From assembly GCF_000757485.1 (NCBI RefSeq), contig NZ_JPYO01000042.1, forward strand, positions 796,830-860,829: a stretch of DNA of 64,000 nt, written 5' to 3'. This document shows, piece by piece, positions 35,394 to 44,468 of this stretch. The notes under the pieces were generated by a model. That model was not told the DNA's origin. It did not search any database and saw only the letters and a program-made list of their open reading frames with translations. The position numbers were made by a program, and so were the translations under genes. Position 1 is the first letter of the stretch. Each line of letters begins with the position of its first letter. The DNA is from Achromobacter sp. RTa (lineage in GTDB: Bacteria > Pseudomonadota > Gammaproteobacteria > Burkholderiales > Burkholderiaceae_B).

Positions 35394-36212
35394 ATGACCA
35401 TGAAGAGCCACATCCCGGGCGATATTTCCGCGCTGCCCGTGGACCTTTCCGGCAAGCGCGCCATCGTGACGGCGGGCGCGGCCGGCATCGGCGCGGCGAT
35501 CGCCGCCGCATTCGCGGAACGCGGCGCCCGCGTGCATATCTGCGACGTGGACGAGCAGGCGCTGGCGTCCTGCCCTCATCCGAAATCGCGGGCCGACGTG
35601 AGCCGGCGCGAGGAACTCGACCGCTATATGGAGGAAGCGCTGGCGCACCTGGGCGGGCTGGACGTGCTGGTGAACAACGCCGGCATCGCCGGCCCCACCG
35701 CTGGCATCGCCGACATCGCGCCGCAGGAACTGGACGCGACGCTGGACATCAACCTGGCCTCGCAATTCCACACGGTGCGGCACGCGCTGCCGGCGCTGCG
35801 CGCCTCCGGCGGCGGCAGCATCATCAACATCAGCTCGGTGGCGGGCCGCATGGGCGTGCCGATGCGCACTCCGTATGCCGCGACCAAATGGGGCGTCGTG
35901 GGCCTGACGCGCTCGCTGGCGGTGGAACTGGGCGGCTATGGCATACGCGTCAACGCGCTGCTGCCGGGGCTGGTCGCGGGCCCACGGATCGAACGGGTTA
36001 TCGAGGCACGGGCAAAGAACATGGGCCTGACCGTCGACGAAGAAACCCGGCTGGAGCTGTCCGGCGTCAGCCTGCGGCAGTTCGTGCGGGCGGCGGACAT
36101 CGCGAACATGGCGCTGTTTCTGGCCAGCCCGTTCGGGGCGATGGTCAGCGGGCAGGCGATCAGCATCGACGGCGATCTGCAATCCCTGCCCTGGCAGCCC
36201 CCGGCGGACTGA
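35394..36212 (+). CDS. Short-chain dehydrogenase/reductase
   Basis: A 272-aa classical SDR oxidoreductase using NAD(P). Cofactor motif TAGAAGIGAAIA (about 24-35), NNAG at the expected place, serine in ISSVAG, catalytic YAATK and the following NALLPG. The acidic residue after the second strand (HICDVDE) predicts NAD preference. AAGGA precedes the ATG. As third gene after BKACE and a binding protein it probably oxidises a hydroxy group next to a carboxylate; this is inference. Confidence 0.92.
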   Translation: MTMKSHIPGDISALPVDLSGKRAIVTAGAAGIGAAIAAAFAERGARVHICDVDEQALASCPHPKSRADVSRREELDRYMEEALAHLGGLDVLVNNAGIAGPTAGIADIAPQELDATLDINLASQFHTVRHALPALRASGGGSIINISSVAGRMGVPMRTPYAATKWGVVGLTRSLAVELGGYGIRVNALLPGLVAGPRIERVIEARAKNMGLTVDEETRLELSGVSLRQFVRAADIANMALFLASPFGAMVSGQAISIDGDLQSLPWQPPAD

Positions 36213-36220
36213 CCCTGGCC

Positions 36221-37150
36221 CTAGCCCAGCAGCTCGATGGCCTGGGCGTAGATGCCGCTGCGCCGCTCCTGGGCGGTGGCGCGCAGCGCGTCCAGCAGCC
36301 GCTCGGCCAGGTCCTGGTTTTGCGCCTCCCGGCGCGTGATGAGCAGGAAATCGAACCACTGGCGCGACGCGAGCGGCCGCACCACCAGGTCGGGGTAGGC
36401 GGCCGCGATGTCCCATGCGGACAGCGCGTTCACCAGGCTGATGCCTTTCACGGCGCGGACGGTGCCCGGCACGAGCGACATGTGCGCCCGCATGCCGGAA
36501 CGCAGGATGAGCGAATCCGCGATATCGCCCTGCGCGACGACGTAGTCGGACCACAAGGGCTTGACGTAGGTCTCGGGCGGAATCTCGCCCACGGCGACCA
36601 CGTCCCGGTCCGCCAAGGGGTGGTCGCGATGCGCGATGGCCACGACATCGGCGCGCAGGAAAGGCGTGAAATTCAGGCGCGAACTGTCGCGGCTCACCGC
36701 CCCCAGGCCGAAGTCCGCGCGCATGGTCTCGACGGCGCTGATCGCCTGCACGGACGATTCGATATCGATGGAAAACGGCCGTGTGCCGTTCGCATCCAGG
36801 TAGCGCCGCACGGCATCGGGCGCGTAGCCCAGGGCCAGGGCCGGCGACGAGGCGATCCTGAGGCCGCGGCCGCCGAACTGTTCGATGCTGTGCAGCGCTT
36901 CGTCGATGCGCACCAGCTCGTCCAGCACGAACTTCGCTTCGCTGTAGAGATACTGCCCGGCCTCCGTCGGCCGCAGCGTCTTGTGGGACCGGTCGAACAG
37001 CAGCACGCCCGTGGCGCCCTCCAGGCGCGAAATGGCGTGGCTGATGGCGGGCTGCGTCAGGTGCATGACCTGCGCGGCCTGCCGGGTCGAGCCGGTCATG
37101 ACCACCGTATAGAAGATACGCAGGTCGTGGATATTGAAGTTGCGCTTCAT
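36221..37150 (-). CDS. LysR-family regulator
   Basis: A 309-aa LysR-type regulator with N-terminal winged helix (IHDLRIFYTVVMTGSTRQAAQVMHLTQPAISHAISR). It converges with the SDR gene and lies only 4 bases downstream of the DUF1254 gene on the same strand, so it may be the last gene of that leftward chain or regulate it. No divergent partner gene marks its target. Confidence 0.88.
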   Translation of the reverse strand: MKRNFNIHDLRIFYTVVMTGSTRQAAQVMHLTQPAISHAISRLEGATGVLLFDRSHKTLRPTEAGQYLYSEAKFVLDELVRIDEALHSIEQFGGRGLRIASSPALALGYAPDAVRRYLDANGTRPFSIDIESSVQAISAVETMRADFGLGAVSRDSSRLNFTPFLRADVVAIAHRDHPLADRDVVAVGEIPPETYVKPLWSDYVVAQGDIADSLILRSGMRAHMSLVPGTVRAVKGISLVNALSAWDIAAAYPDLVVRPLASRQWFDFLLITRREAQNQDLAERLLDALRATAQERRSGIYAQAIELLG

Positions 37151-37154
37151 GCCG

Positions 37155-38642
37155 CTATCTTGCCACCCGCTTGATCTCCGGCTGCGTCCACTTGCCGTCC
37201 AGCATGGCGGGCTTGGGCCAGTAGTACCGCATCGTCACCATGAACGGCCCCTGCGGGGCCGGCAGCCAATTGGACTGCCTGGACTTTCCCGGCGACTCCG
37301 GCTGGATGTAGATCGTCACCCCGCCATCCGCATCCCGCTTCAGCGACCGCAACGTGGATGAATTGATCAGATAGCGCTTGATGGGATTGGACACCAGTTG
37401 CTGGTCGGGGAGCCGGTACATGGTCATGGACCAGAATCCCCTGACGGGCGGCAGGCCGCGGGGCGGGAAGCGCAAGGTATACGCGTTCCGGCCGTCCAGC
37501 AGCTGGCCGTAGGCGTCCTTCTCAAGCACTGGCGCCAAAACCTCTTCGCGGCTGCCGCCGCCGAGGGCGACCTGCGCGCCGGTGGCGCGCGCCAGGTAAT
37601 CGTTTTTCAGCGCCTTGCGGTCGCCATACAGCCCGTCGGTCCGGCCATTCAAGGCCTCGCGCTTCTTGTCTATATCGTTCTGGCCATCGTGCATCCCTTC
37701 CTGCAAGGCCCGGCGCAGGGCGGGATTGATGTTGCCGGTCTGGAAGGGTTCGCCGGGCCGCAGGCCGATGCTGGCGAAGCGTTCGCGCAGCGGCGCCTCG
37801 GAGGCATGCGTGGGCGCGAACTGCAGCAGGAACGCCAGCTGGTTGTAGAACTCCAGCGAACTGCGCAACTGCGCTGGCGGCTCTGCGGGGATCCAGTCCA
37901 CTTCCGCCGCAGGCGCGGGCGGACGTTGCTTGCGGAAGGCGGACAGCGTCTGGATCTTGTAGCGCGCTTGGATGCGCTTGACGTTGCTCAGGTCGGCGGC
38001 ATTGAAGAGCTGGGTGCGGCCCACCAGGTTGACCAGATCGGTTTCCGACTTGAATACCTTGGTGATGCCCGCGGGCGCCTTGCCGTTCCAGCGCGGGCCC
38101 GCGACCAGGAACCTGCCGCCGCCGTTGCCGGTGCTGCGGCTGCCGATGTAGGCGAAGTTATGCGTGTACAGATCCATCAGCTGCAGCGCGAAGTAGCGCC
38201 GCGGCTCCATCGCGGGCACGCTGATGACCACGGGCTCCGCCCGCAGGTCCAGCACCGCGAACGAATACGGAGTATCGGAATTGGGCGTGGCGGAGGCCTT
38301 GTCTTCGGGAGTGAAGATGCGCGCAACGCTATTGACGGTATTGAATGGCCCCTTGTACTGGGGGCTGCTCTTGTCGATGCTGAAAGCGTACATGGCCTGG
38401 TAGCTGGCGACCATGGGCGTTCCGTACAGATAGGCTTCGCGGGCGATGGCGCGCGCCTGCTGCGCGGTGACGCCGTCGATGCCGACCGATTGCGAGCCGG
38501 AAGCGGCATCGGGCGAGTTGAAGCTGCATCCGGCCAGGGCGCCTGCCAGCATGGCCGCGGCGGCCAGCCGGATGGCGGCCCGCGCGAAACGAAGGCGACT
38601 GGCCGCAAGAACGGATCCGATGCTGAGGTGACGGTCGCGCAT
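37155..38642 (-). CDS. DUF1254/DUF1214 lipoprotein
   Basis: A 495-aa exported protein with an N-terminal hydrophobic segment ending in a lipobox (LAGC, cysteine near residue 39), so probably an outer-membrane or periplasmic lipoprotein. The DUF1254 domain (AYLYGTPMVASYQAMY, then TPNSDTPYSFAVLDLRAEPVVIS) is followed by the C-terminal DUF1214 domain (RGFWSMTMYRLPDQQLV, and QPESPGK near the end). The biochemical role of the family is not established. The ATG at 38642 has TTGGAG 6 bases upstream; the TTG inside that site would otherwise be read as an earlier start. Confidence 0.85.
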   Translation of the reverse strand: MRDRHLSIGSVLAASRLRFARAAIRLAAAAMLAGALAGCSFNSPDAASGSQSVGIDGVTAQQARAIAREAYLYGTPMVASYQAMYAFSIDKSSPQYKGPFNTVNSVARIFTPEDKASATPNSDTPYSFAVLDLRAEPVVISVPAMEPRRYFALQLMDLYTHNFAYIGSRSTGNGGGRFLVAGPRWNGKAPAGITKVFKSETDLVNLVGRTQLFNAADLSNVKRIQARYKIQTLSAFRKQRPPAPAAEVDWIPAEPPAQLRSSLEFYNQLAFLLQFAPTHASEAPLRERFASIGLRPGEPFQTGNINPALRRALQEGMHDGQNDIDKKREALNGRTDGLYGDRKALKNDYLARATGAQVALGGGSREEVLAPVLEKDAYGQLLDGRNAYTLRFPPRGLPPVRGFWSMTMYRLPDQQLVSNPIKRYLINSSTLRSLKRDADGGVTIYIQPESPGKSRQSNWLPAPQGPFMVTMRYYWPKPAMLDGKWTQPEIKRVAR

Positions 38643-38694
38643 TCGAGGCTCCAACGCTTGAACTGGACGGCGCCCGGGCGGGCGGAACGCGGCC

Positions 38695-39243
38695 TCAGGC
38701 CGCCTGGACCGCGCCTTCTAGGCGCTGCACGGGGATCGCCACGATCGCGCTTTCGCTGGCGGCGGCGTCCGTGGTCAGGTGCTGGATCAGGTCCAGCGTG
38801 GTGGAGCGGCGGGGCAGCATCAGGCAAGTGACCTCCGCAACGGCAACGCGGGTGGCGTGCCAGCAGCCGGGCCGCATGCAGACGCCCTGCCCCTGCGGCA
38901 CCCGGAAGGCCGCCAGGGTGGACAGGTCGGGGCCGCCGTCCGCCGCGCTACGCGCCACGACCTGGATGATTTCGCCGGTCAGGGGAACGATGGCCTGCTG
39001 CGTCAGCAGATGCTTTTCCAGGCTGGCGATTTCCTGGGACTGGCTGCGGTAGTTGACCCACAGCAGCTCGGCGTCGCCGCCCGCGCCGGTATTGAACAGG
39101 TGTTCCTGCCAGAAGTCGGTGGCCGGGTTGGAATACAGCGGCACGCCGTTGCCGTCCGGCATGGGCTTGCCCAGCATCCAGCCGTAGGCGCGAAAGGCCT
39201 CGGGCGTCAGGTCATTGATTTCCAGATGTTCGTTGCTCGTCAT
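38695..39243 (-). CDS. Ureidoglycolate-lyase-like (AllA-family) protein
   Basis: A 182-aa protein of the AllA cupin-like family, whose characterised members split ureidoglycolate to glyoxylate and urea in purine degradation. The family opening (LTPEAFRAYGWMLG), the HLLTQQAIVPLTG strand and RPGCWHATRVAV histidine region are visible. Other allantoin genes are absent nearby, so another small substrate is possible. Its ATG overlaps the stop of the small DUF3596-like gene upstream (ATGA), indicating coupled translation. Confidence 0.82.
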   Translation of the reverse strand: MTSNEHLEINDLTPEAFRAYGWMLGKPMPDGNGVPLYSNPATDFWQEHLFNTGAGGDAELLWVNYRSQSQEIASLEKHLLTQQAIVPLTGEIIQVVARSAADGGPDLSTLAAFRVPQGQGVCMRPGCWHATRVAVAEVTCLMLPRRSTTLDLIQHLTTDAAASESAIVAIPVQRLEGAVQAA

Positions 39244-39479
39244 GCGGAACCCTGTGATGGCTTGGCCGCGCGGCCGCGTTTCGGAAATTCGGCATCGTAG
39301 TCGAACTCGCCTCGCGCGATGGCTTCCAGGATGGCGGCCCGCCGCTCGGCCGCGCGTTTCAGATTGGCGGCGGTGGGCTTGACCCGGATGCGCTCGACGC
39401 AGTGCCGGCCGTCATGGAAGAAGCCGATCTCAATGGAAGACTCGGACGCGGGCCTGACGCCGTCGAATCCCTGGCTCAT
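39240..39479 (-). CDS. Stand-alone DUF3596-like arm-binding mini-protein
   Basis: A 79-aa protein that looks like the N-terminal arm-type DNA-binding domain (DUF3596) of phage Min27-type tyrosine integrases. Marks are the GVRP...SIEIGFFHDGRHCVERI strand pair, the V-K-P-T-A-A-N-L-K-R-A element and the EAIARGEFDYDAEFP ending. In integrases a core-binding and a catalytic domain follow; here the protein ends after an RGRAAKPS tail and there is no integrase remnant downstream. It has a good ribosome site (GAGAGGGCG region) and is translationally coupled to the AllA-like gene, so it appears to be a kept, working gene rather than debris. DNA-binding function is inferred. Confidence 0.7.
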   Translation of the reverse strand: MSQGFDGVRPASESSIEIGFFHDGRHCVERIRVKPTAANLKRAAERRAAILEAIARGEFDYDAEFPKRGRAAKPSQGSA

Positions 39480-39559
39480 CGCCCTCTCCTGTCGTTGCCG
39501 ATGACCAACATGATATCGCTTTACACTGGCCCGACGCCCCTCATCCAAGGAAGCGCATC

Positions 39560-39940
39560 ATGGCTACCGATCTGTCATCGCACTATGTCCTGCTGGACGC
39601 CTCCGGCGCCAGCTCCACCGTGGAAGGCGGGGACGCATTCTGGTCTCGGCCGCCCGATGAACTGGACCGTTTCGGGCGCGGCTGGCTGCTGTCCGAATAC
39701 ACATTCGCCTCGGACTGGCCGCAATGGGAAATGCATCCGGAGGCCGACGAGGTCGTGCGCCTGATGTCCGGCGCGGCCGAGTTGCAACTGGAATGGCCCA
39801 CCGGCATCCAGGCCATCCGGCTGCGGGCCGGCGACGCCTATGTGATTCCCAGGGGCGCGTGGCACACGGTCAAGGTCCTGGAGCCCTGCCGCATGCTGCA
39901 CGTCACCATGGGCGCGGGCACGCAGCACCGGCCGCTCTAG
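39560..39940 (+). CDS. Cupin-domain protein
   Basis: A 126-aa single-domain cupin. Motif 1 is QWEMHPEADEVVRLMSGAAEL, in which the first histidine pair is reduced to one H, and motif 2 GDAYVIPRGAWHTVKV. AAGGAAG lies upstream of the ATG. It is divergent from the DUF3596-like gene with 80 bases between. Possibly a sensor or isomerase of small acids; substrate unknown. Confidence 0.85.
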   Translation: MATDLSSHYVLLDASGASSTVEGGDAFWSRPPDELDRFGRGWLLSEYTFASDWPQWEMHPEADEVVRLMSGAAELQLEWPTGIQAIRLRAGDAYVIPRGAWHTVKVLEPCRMLHVTMGAGTQHRPL

Positions 39941-39949
39941 CCGGCCGCC

Positions 39950-41191
39950 CTAGCCCGCCGCGCCGGCCGCGCGGGCGCGCCGGATTTCGCGATCGTCGAT
40001 GGGCCAGTGCAGCGCGGCCGACAGCACGCCCAGCGCCATGGCGCCGAGCCAGATCAGGTCATAGGACCGGGTCGTCTCGAACACGATGCCGCCCAGCCAG
40101 ACCCCCAGGAACGATCCCAGCTGGTGGCCGAAGAACACGAAGCCGAACAGGGTCGTGATGTAGCGCACGCCGAACACCTGCGAGATCAGCCCGTTGGTCA
40201 GCGGCACGGTGCCCAGCCAGATGAAGCCCATGACGGCCGCGAAAGCGTACACACTCCACGTGGACAGCGGCAGAAGCACGAATAGCGCGATGGCCGCCGC
40301 GCGGACCAGGTAGATGCCCGCCAGCAGGTACTTGCGGCGATGGCGCCCGCCCAGCAAGCCGCAGACATACGTGCCCATGACGTTGGCCAGCGCGATGATG
40401 GCCAGCGCGGCCACCGCGTCGGAAGCCCGCAGGCCCTTGTCCATCAGGTAGGCCGGCAGGTGCGTGCCGATGAAGGCAAGCTGGAAGCCGCAGGCCAGGA
40501 ACCCCAGGTTCAGCAGCCAGAATCCGGGCTGCGAAAAGGCCTCGCGGATCGCGGCGGACAGCGACAGGCCTGCATCCGGGGCGTTCGCGCCCTGCGGCCG
40601 GCTATCCGGCTCCCTCAGCGGGAACGCCAGGGGCAGCATCATGGCGCAGATCGCCGCGAACGACAGCAAGGCCGCGACCCAGCCCCAGCCGCCGATCAGC
40701 CATTGCGCCGCCGGCACCATGGTGAACTGGCCCAGTCCGCCCACCGCCCCAGCCACGCCCAGGGCCCAGCTGCGGCGCTCGGGCGCCACCAGCCGGTTCA
40801 GCGCGCCGTAGACCACGGCAAACGCCGTGCCGGACAAGGCCACGCCGATGCATACGCCCGCCGTCCACAGAAAGGCCGCGGGGGTCGCGGCATGGGCCAT
40901 GCCCGCCAGCCCCAGCGCGTAGCACGCCAGCCCGCCCGCAATGACCTTGGCCGATCCGTAGCGGTCCGCGATCATGCCGGTGAAAGGCTGGACGATGCCC
41001 CAGGTGAGGTTCTGCACCGCCATCGCCATGGCGAAGGTTTCCCGGCTCCAGCCCCGGTCCATGGTGACGGGCAGCAGGAACAGGCCCTGCACATGGCGCA
41101 CGCCCAGGGCCATGCCCATGACGACGCCGCCGGCCAGGACCAGCAGCCAGAGTTGAGGGGCATCCAGGGAAGACTTGCGTACGGCGGACAT
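39950..41191 (-). CDS. Major facilitator superfamily transporter (OFA/NreB-like 12-TM)
   Basis: A 413-aa secondary transporter with about twelve hydrophobic segments. The MFS loop 2-3 motif is present (G-M-I-A-D-R-Y-G-S-A-K), and the N-terminal half has GIVQPFTGMIADRYG. The pattern resembles the monocarboxylate/oxalate-formate group, but the substrate is not certain. The start at 41191 is preferred (AGAGG upstream) over another ATG 15 bases earlier. It converges with the cupin gene with 9 bases between. Confidence 0.88.
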   Translation of the reverse strand: MSAVRKSSLDAPQLWLLVLAGGVVMGMALGVRHVQGLFLLPVTMDRGWSRETFAMAMAVQNLTWGIVQPFTGMIADRYGSAKVIAGGLACYALGLAGMAHAATPAAFLWTAGVCIGVALSGTAFAVVYGALNRLVAPERRSWALGVAGAVGGLGQFTMVPAAQWLIGGWGWVAALLSFAAICAMMLPLAFPLREPDSRPQGANAPDAGLSLSAAIREAFSQPGFWLLNLGFLACGFQLAFIGTHLPAYLMDKGLRASDAVAALAIIALANVMGTYVCGLLGGRHRRKYLLAGIYLVRAAAIALFVLLPLSTWSVYAFAAVMGFIWLGTVPLTNGLISQVFGVRYITTLFGFVFFGHQLGSFLGVWLGGIVFETTRSYDLIWLGAMALGVLSAALHWPIDDREIRRARAAGAAG

Positions 41192-41274
41192 GGCGGACCT
41201 CTGCATTAGGCTTCGCCCCCGTTCAGGCGGGCACCGTGCCTATTACAGGGGCGCCGCGCCCGCGGTTCAACCGA

Positions 41275-42711
41275 TTATTTTTTGTCCGCTGCATGCCTTG
41301 CGGGAATGTCAGCGGCCGCCGGCGCCCAGATCGAAAACACCGAGCCGCGGGCGGGCCGGGACCGCAGCGTGGCCTCGTAGCCCAGCAGCCCCGACAGCCG
41401 GCGCACGATCGCCAGCCCCAGGCCCAGCCCCTGGCCGCCCGGCGGCGCGCCGGGCGCTCCCGCGCCGCGCGTGAATTCGGCGAACACCGCCTCCTGAGCC
41501 TCGGGCGCAATGCCGACGCCGGTATCCCACACCTGGATCAGCGCGCCGCCGCGCCGGGGCCGGGCGCAGAGCAGCACGCGGCCCTTCGGCGTGTACGACA
41601 GCGCATTGCCCAGCAGATTGTCCAGGATGCGGCGCAACAGCGCCGGGTCTGTGTCGAGTTCGACATCGGTCGGCAGGACGGTCAGCCTCAGCCCATGCGC
41701 AAGCGCCTGCGGCTCGTAGTCCTGCCGCAGGCTTTCGAACAGGTCGTCCAGCCGCACCCGGCGCCGCTCCACGCGCAGCAGATGCGCATCCATGCGGGAG
41801 ACGTCCAGCAAGCCGTCCAGCAGGCGGTTCAGGCCCTCCAGCACGGTTTGCTGGCGCCGCGCCACGTGCAGCGTGTCCTGCGGGCTGACGTGGCCCTGCT
41901 CGGCCCGGCTGGCCAGAATGTCGGTGAACAGGCCCAGCGCATGGACGGGCTGGCGCAGGTCGTGCCCGGCGGCTGCCAGGAAACGGGTCTTGGCCTGGTC
42001 CGCGGCGGCGACGCGGTCGCGCTCGCGCTCCAGGTTCGTGATCAGGGCCATGTTCTCGAAACGCAGCGCCACCGTGGTCTTGAGGCTGCGGTACGTGATG
42101 GCGCTGAAATAGAGATTGACGCCGAACAGGCACATGGCGAAGGCCGCGTAGACCAGGTGCACTCCATCGCCTTCGGCAAGGCAGGCCACGGTGAAAGGCG
42201 CGAGCATGGCCAGCGCCGAGCCCGCGTAGGCCGGCGGGTAGGCCGACAGCGACGGCACGGCGCCGCTGCACATGCCTGCCAGCATGACGCAGCCGAACGC
42301 CAGCATCATGTCGTCATGGGAGAGCACGGCAGCCAGGCCGGCCAGCCCCCACAGCAGGCCGGACAGCCAGGACAGCACGCTGAAGCCGCCTACCCAGCGG
42401 CTCAGCGCCTCGGCCGGAACCTGGCGGCGCAGGAAACCACGATTGACCACCACCCTCAGCGCGGTGAGCGCATAGATGGCGCTGGCCCAGGCCAGCAGCA
42501 GCCATCCCGGCACGCTGGCCCGCATCACGTAGGCAACAGGCACCACCACCGCGAAATTGGCGAACAGCACGCCGTAGGACTGGCGGTACAACAGGCCGGC
42601 CAGCGCGGCCGCCGTGGAGGCTGCCTGCGTCGGCGCGGACAGGAGCGGCGCCTGGGTGGCGCGGGAAACCGGGGAGGAAGGGGCCGAGGGCTGCGCGGCG
42701 GAGGAAGTCAT
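41275..42711 (-). CDS. Membrane sensor histidine kinase
   Basis: A 478-aa inner-membrane histidine kinase. Residues about 35-210 hold five or six hydrophobic segments with hardly any periplasmic loop, so sensing is probably within the membrane. The phosphoacceptor box is AAGHDLRQPVHAL (His about 253), followed by N box DNLLGNALSYTPKG, G1 WDTGVGI and G2 GLGLGLAIVRRL. It lacks a receiver domain. It is divergent from a NarL-type response regulator, its likely partner, with a short shared promoter region. Confidence 0.92.
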   Translation of the reverse strand: MTSSAAQPSAPSSPVSRATQAPLLSAPTQAASTAAALAGLLYRQSYGVLFANFAVVVPVAYVMRASVPGWLLLAWASAIYALTALRVVVNRGFLRRQVPAEALSRWVGGFSVLSWLSGLLWGLAGLAAVLSHDDMMLAFGCVMLAGMCSGAVPSLSAYPPAYAGSALAMLAPFTVACLAEGDGVHLVYAAFAMCLFGVNLYFSAITYRSLKTTVALRFENMALITNLERERDRVAAADQAKTRFLAAAGHDLRQPVHALGLFTDILASRAEQGHVSPQDTLHVARRQQTVLEGLNRLLDGLLDVSRMDAHLLRVERRRVRLDDLFESLRQDYEPQALAHGLRLTVLPTDVELDTDPALLRRILDNLLGNALSYTPKGRVLLCARPRRGGALIQVWDTGVGIAPEAQEAVFAEFTRGAGAPGAPPGGQGLGLGLAIVRRLSGLLGYEATLRSRPARGSVFSIWAPAAADIPARHAADKK

Positions 42712-42785
42712 GGGCCTGACAGGGGGGGTCCCTATAATGACGCATCATTCTGACACATTCTGTGGCCGATTCCGCCGCTTCCCCG

Positions 42786-43421
42786 ATGACCTTTCCCGCC
42801 CCTCGCGCGCCCCTGCGCATCCTGCTGGCCGATGACCACGGGATCGTGCTCGAAGGCCTGAAGATGGTGCTGGCCGGCATGCCCGCCGCCATCGGCGCGA
42901 TCGACGAGGCCGCGACGGGCGAACAGGTGCTGGCCCTGCTGGCGGCGCATGGCGCGGACCTGCTGGTGCTGGACCTGGGAATGCCCGGCGTGTCGGGCTC
43001 GGGCTGGGTGCGCGCCCTGCGCGCAAGCCACCCGGCATTGCGAATCATCGTGCTGACCGCGAATACCGACGAGCGCACGCGCGCGGCGGTGCTGGAGGCG
43101 GGCGCGGACGAATACCTGGCCAAGACGGGCAATGCCCAGGCGCTGCTCGCCGCCATTGCCCGGCAGGCGGGCGAACCGACCCGCGCCCGCGCGCCGCAGG
43201 CGGCCCTGCCGGAAGTCCCGGCGGAAACGCTGACGCCGCGCGAGCAGCAAGTGCTGGCGCTGGCCGCGCTTGGCGCCACCGCGGCGCAGATCGCGCAGGA
43301 CCTGCACATCAGCCCCTACACGGCGCGCAAGCACCGCGAGAACCTGATGCGCAAACTCGCCCTGCACAACACCGCCGAACTGGTCGCCTACGCGGTGCGC
43401 CTGGGCCTGCCCACGGCCTGA
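42786..43421 (+). CDS. NarL-family response regulator
   Basis: A 211-aa two-domain regulator. The receiver domain has LADDHG, the phosphoacceptor aspartate in LVLDLGMPG, the threonine in VLTANTD and the lysine in YLAKTG. A LuxR-type helix-turn-helix follows (LTPREQQVLALAALGATAAQIAQ, then SPYTARKHRENLMRKL). The ATG at 42786 is taken; a GTG at 42762 would add eight residues, and neither has a good ribosome site. Divergent from its presumed kinase. Downstream lies the ECF sigma gene after about 230 bases. Confidence 0.92.
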   Translation: MTFPAPRAPLRILLADDHGIVLEGLKMVLAGMPAAIGAIDEAATGEQVLALLAAHGADLLVLDLGMPGVSGSGWVRALRASHPALRIIVLTANTDERTRAAVLEAGADEYLAKTGNAQALLAAIARQAGEPTRARAPQAALPEVPAETLTPREQQVLALAALGATAAQIAQDLHISPYTARKHRENLMRKLALHNTAELVAYAVRLGLPTA

Positions 43422-43652
43422 CGCCCGCGCGCGGCAGCGCGGAAAAATACGGCATGCGCCGTATTTGCTACTGAATCTTCCAACACTAGACTGGCTCCGC
43501 AGCGCCCCGCCATCCCTTCCGCAAGGGCCATGGGGGATCGCGGGCCTGCGCCGTACCCCCTCTTGCTTCCATCCGTTCCCGCAGGCCGCCGAGCCCGCGG
43601 GCCGGGAAGGCTCGCGCCCCACGCATCGCCGTCCCCACCGAGCAACCCGTCC

Positions 43653-44255
43653 ATGAACAGCTGCACCGTCGCCATGCACCCTGCTCCCATCGCTGCCTCC
43701 CATCACGCCCCACCGCCCGCCTCGCCGCGCCTGGCGCCGTCCGACCTCATCGGGCAATTGGTGCGCGAGCAGGGCATTCCGCTGCGGCGCTTCGTGGGCC
43801 GGCACATCGGCAACCACACGGAAGCGGACGACATCACGCAACAGGCATTCGTGGAGATGTCGCTGTCGTACGCGCACTTCCGCGGCGACAGCAAGCTGTC
43901 GACCTGGCTGTACGGCATTGCGCTGAATCTGATCCGCAACCATCTGGCGCGGGCGCCGGAGCGGCGCTACACCTTCGTGGACGAGAGCCAGCTCGAGCCC
44001 GAAGCCTGTCCGCGCCCCGACCCGTCCGCTCAGGCGGAATTGCGGCAGACGATAAGCGTGCTGGACCTGTCCATGGGGGAGATACCCCAGGGTTCGCGCC
44101 AGGTGCTGCTGCTGATCTGCGTGGAACACCTCTCCTATGAGGATGCCGCGGCCCGGCTGGGCGTGCCCGTCGGCACGGTGCGCAGCCGCCTGTCGCGAGC
44201 CCGCGCCCTGTTGCGGACGCGCATGCAGGCTCATGGGGTGCGGCTGGACGACTGA
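43653..44255 (+). CDS. ECF-type RNA polymerase sigma factor
   Basis: A 200-aa sigma-70 factor of the extracytoplasmic function group. Region 2 covers about residues 30-100 (ADDITQQAFVEMSLSYAHFRG, STWLYGIALNLIRNHLAR), region 4 about 135-195 (LSYEDAAARLGVPVGTVRSRLSRARALLRTRM). An extra 30 residues precede region 2. No anti-sigma factor gene follows or precedes it; the next genes are the two large WG-repeat proteins. Start at 43653 is chosen by domain fit. It may be controlled by the neighbouring two-component system and may drive the WG-repeat operon. Confidence 0.9.
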   Translation: MNSCTVAMHPAPIAASHHAPPPASPRLAPSDLIGQLVREQGIPLRRFVGRHIGNHTEADDITQQAFVEMSLSYAHFRGDSKLSTWLYGIALNLIRNHLARAPERRYTFVDESQLEPEACPRPDPSAQAELRQTISVLDLSMGEIPQGSRQVLLLICVEHLSYEDAAARLGVPVGTVRSRLSRARALLRTRMQAHGVRLDD

Positions 44256-44468
44256 ATCCGGCACGCCAATCCCCCTTGGGCCGGGCTGTTTGCGCCGCCG
44301 GCGTGCGCCTCGTTAACGCTTCGTTTTCTATAGTTACATTTATCGAGCCATTGCTTGCTACGGCTCGTTACAGTGCTGCCTTCCCTTCTCTTCTGGCAGA
44401 CATATGACCATGTGGCACGCTCCGCTCGGCCTTTTTGCTTTCGCGGTCCAATTCCGCCCCGCCGCGCA

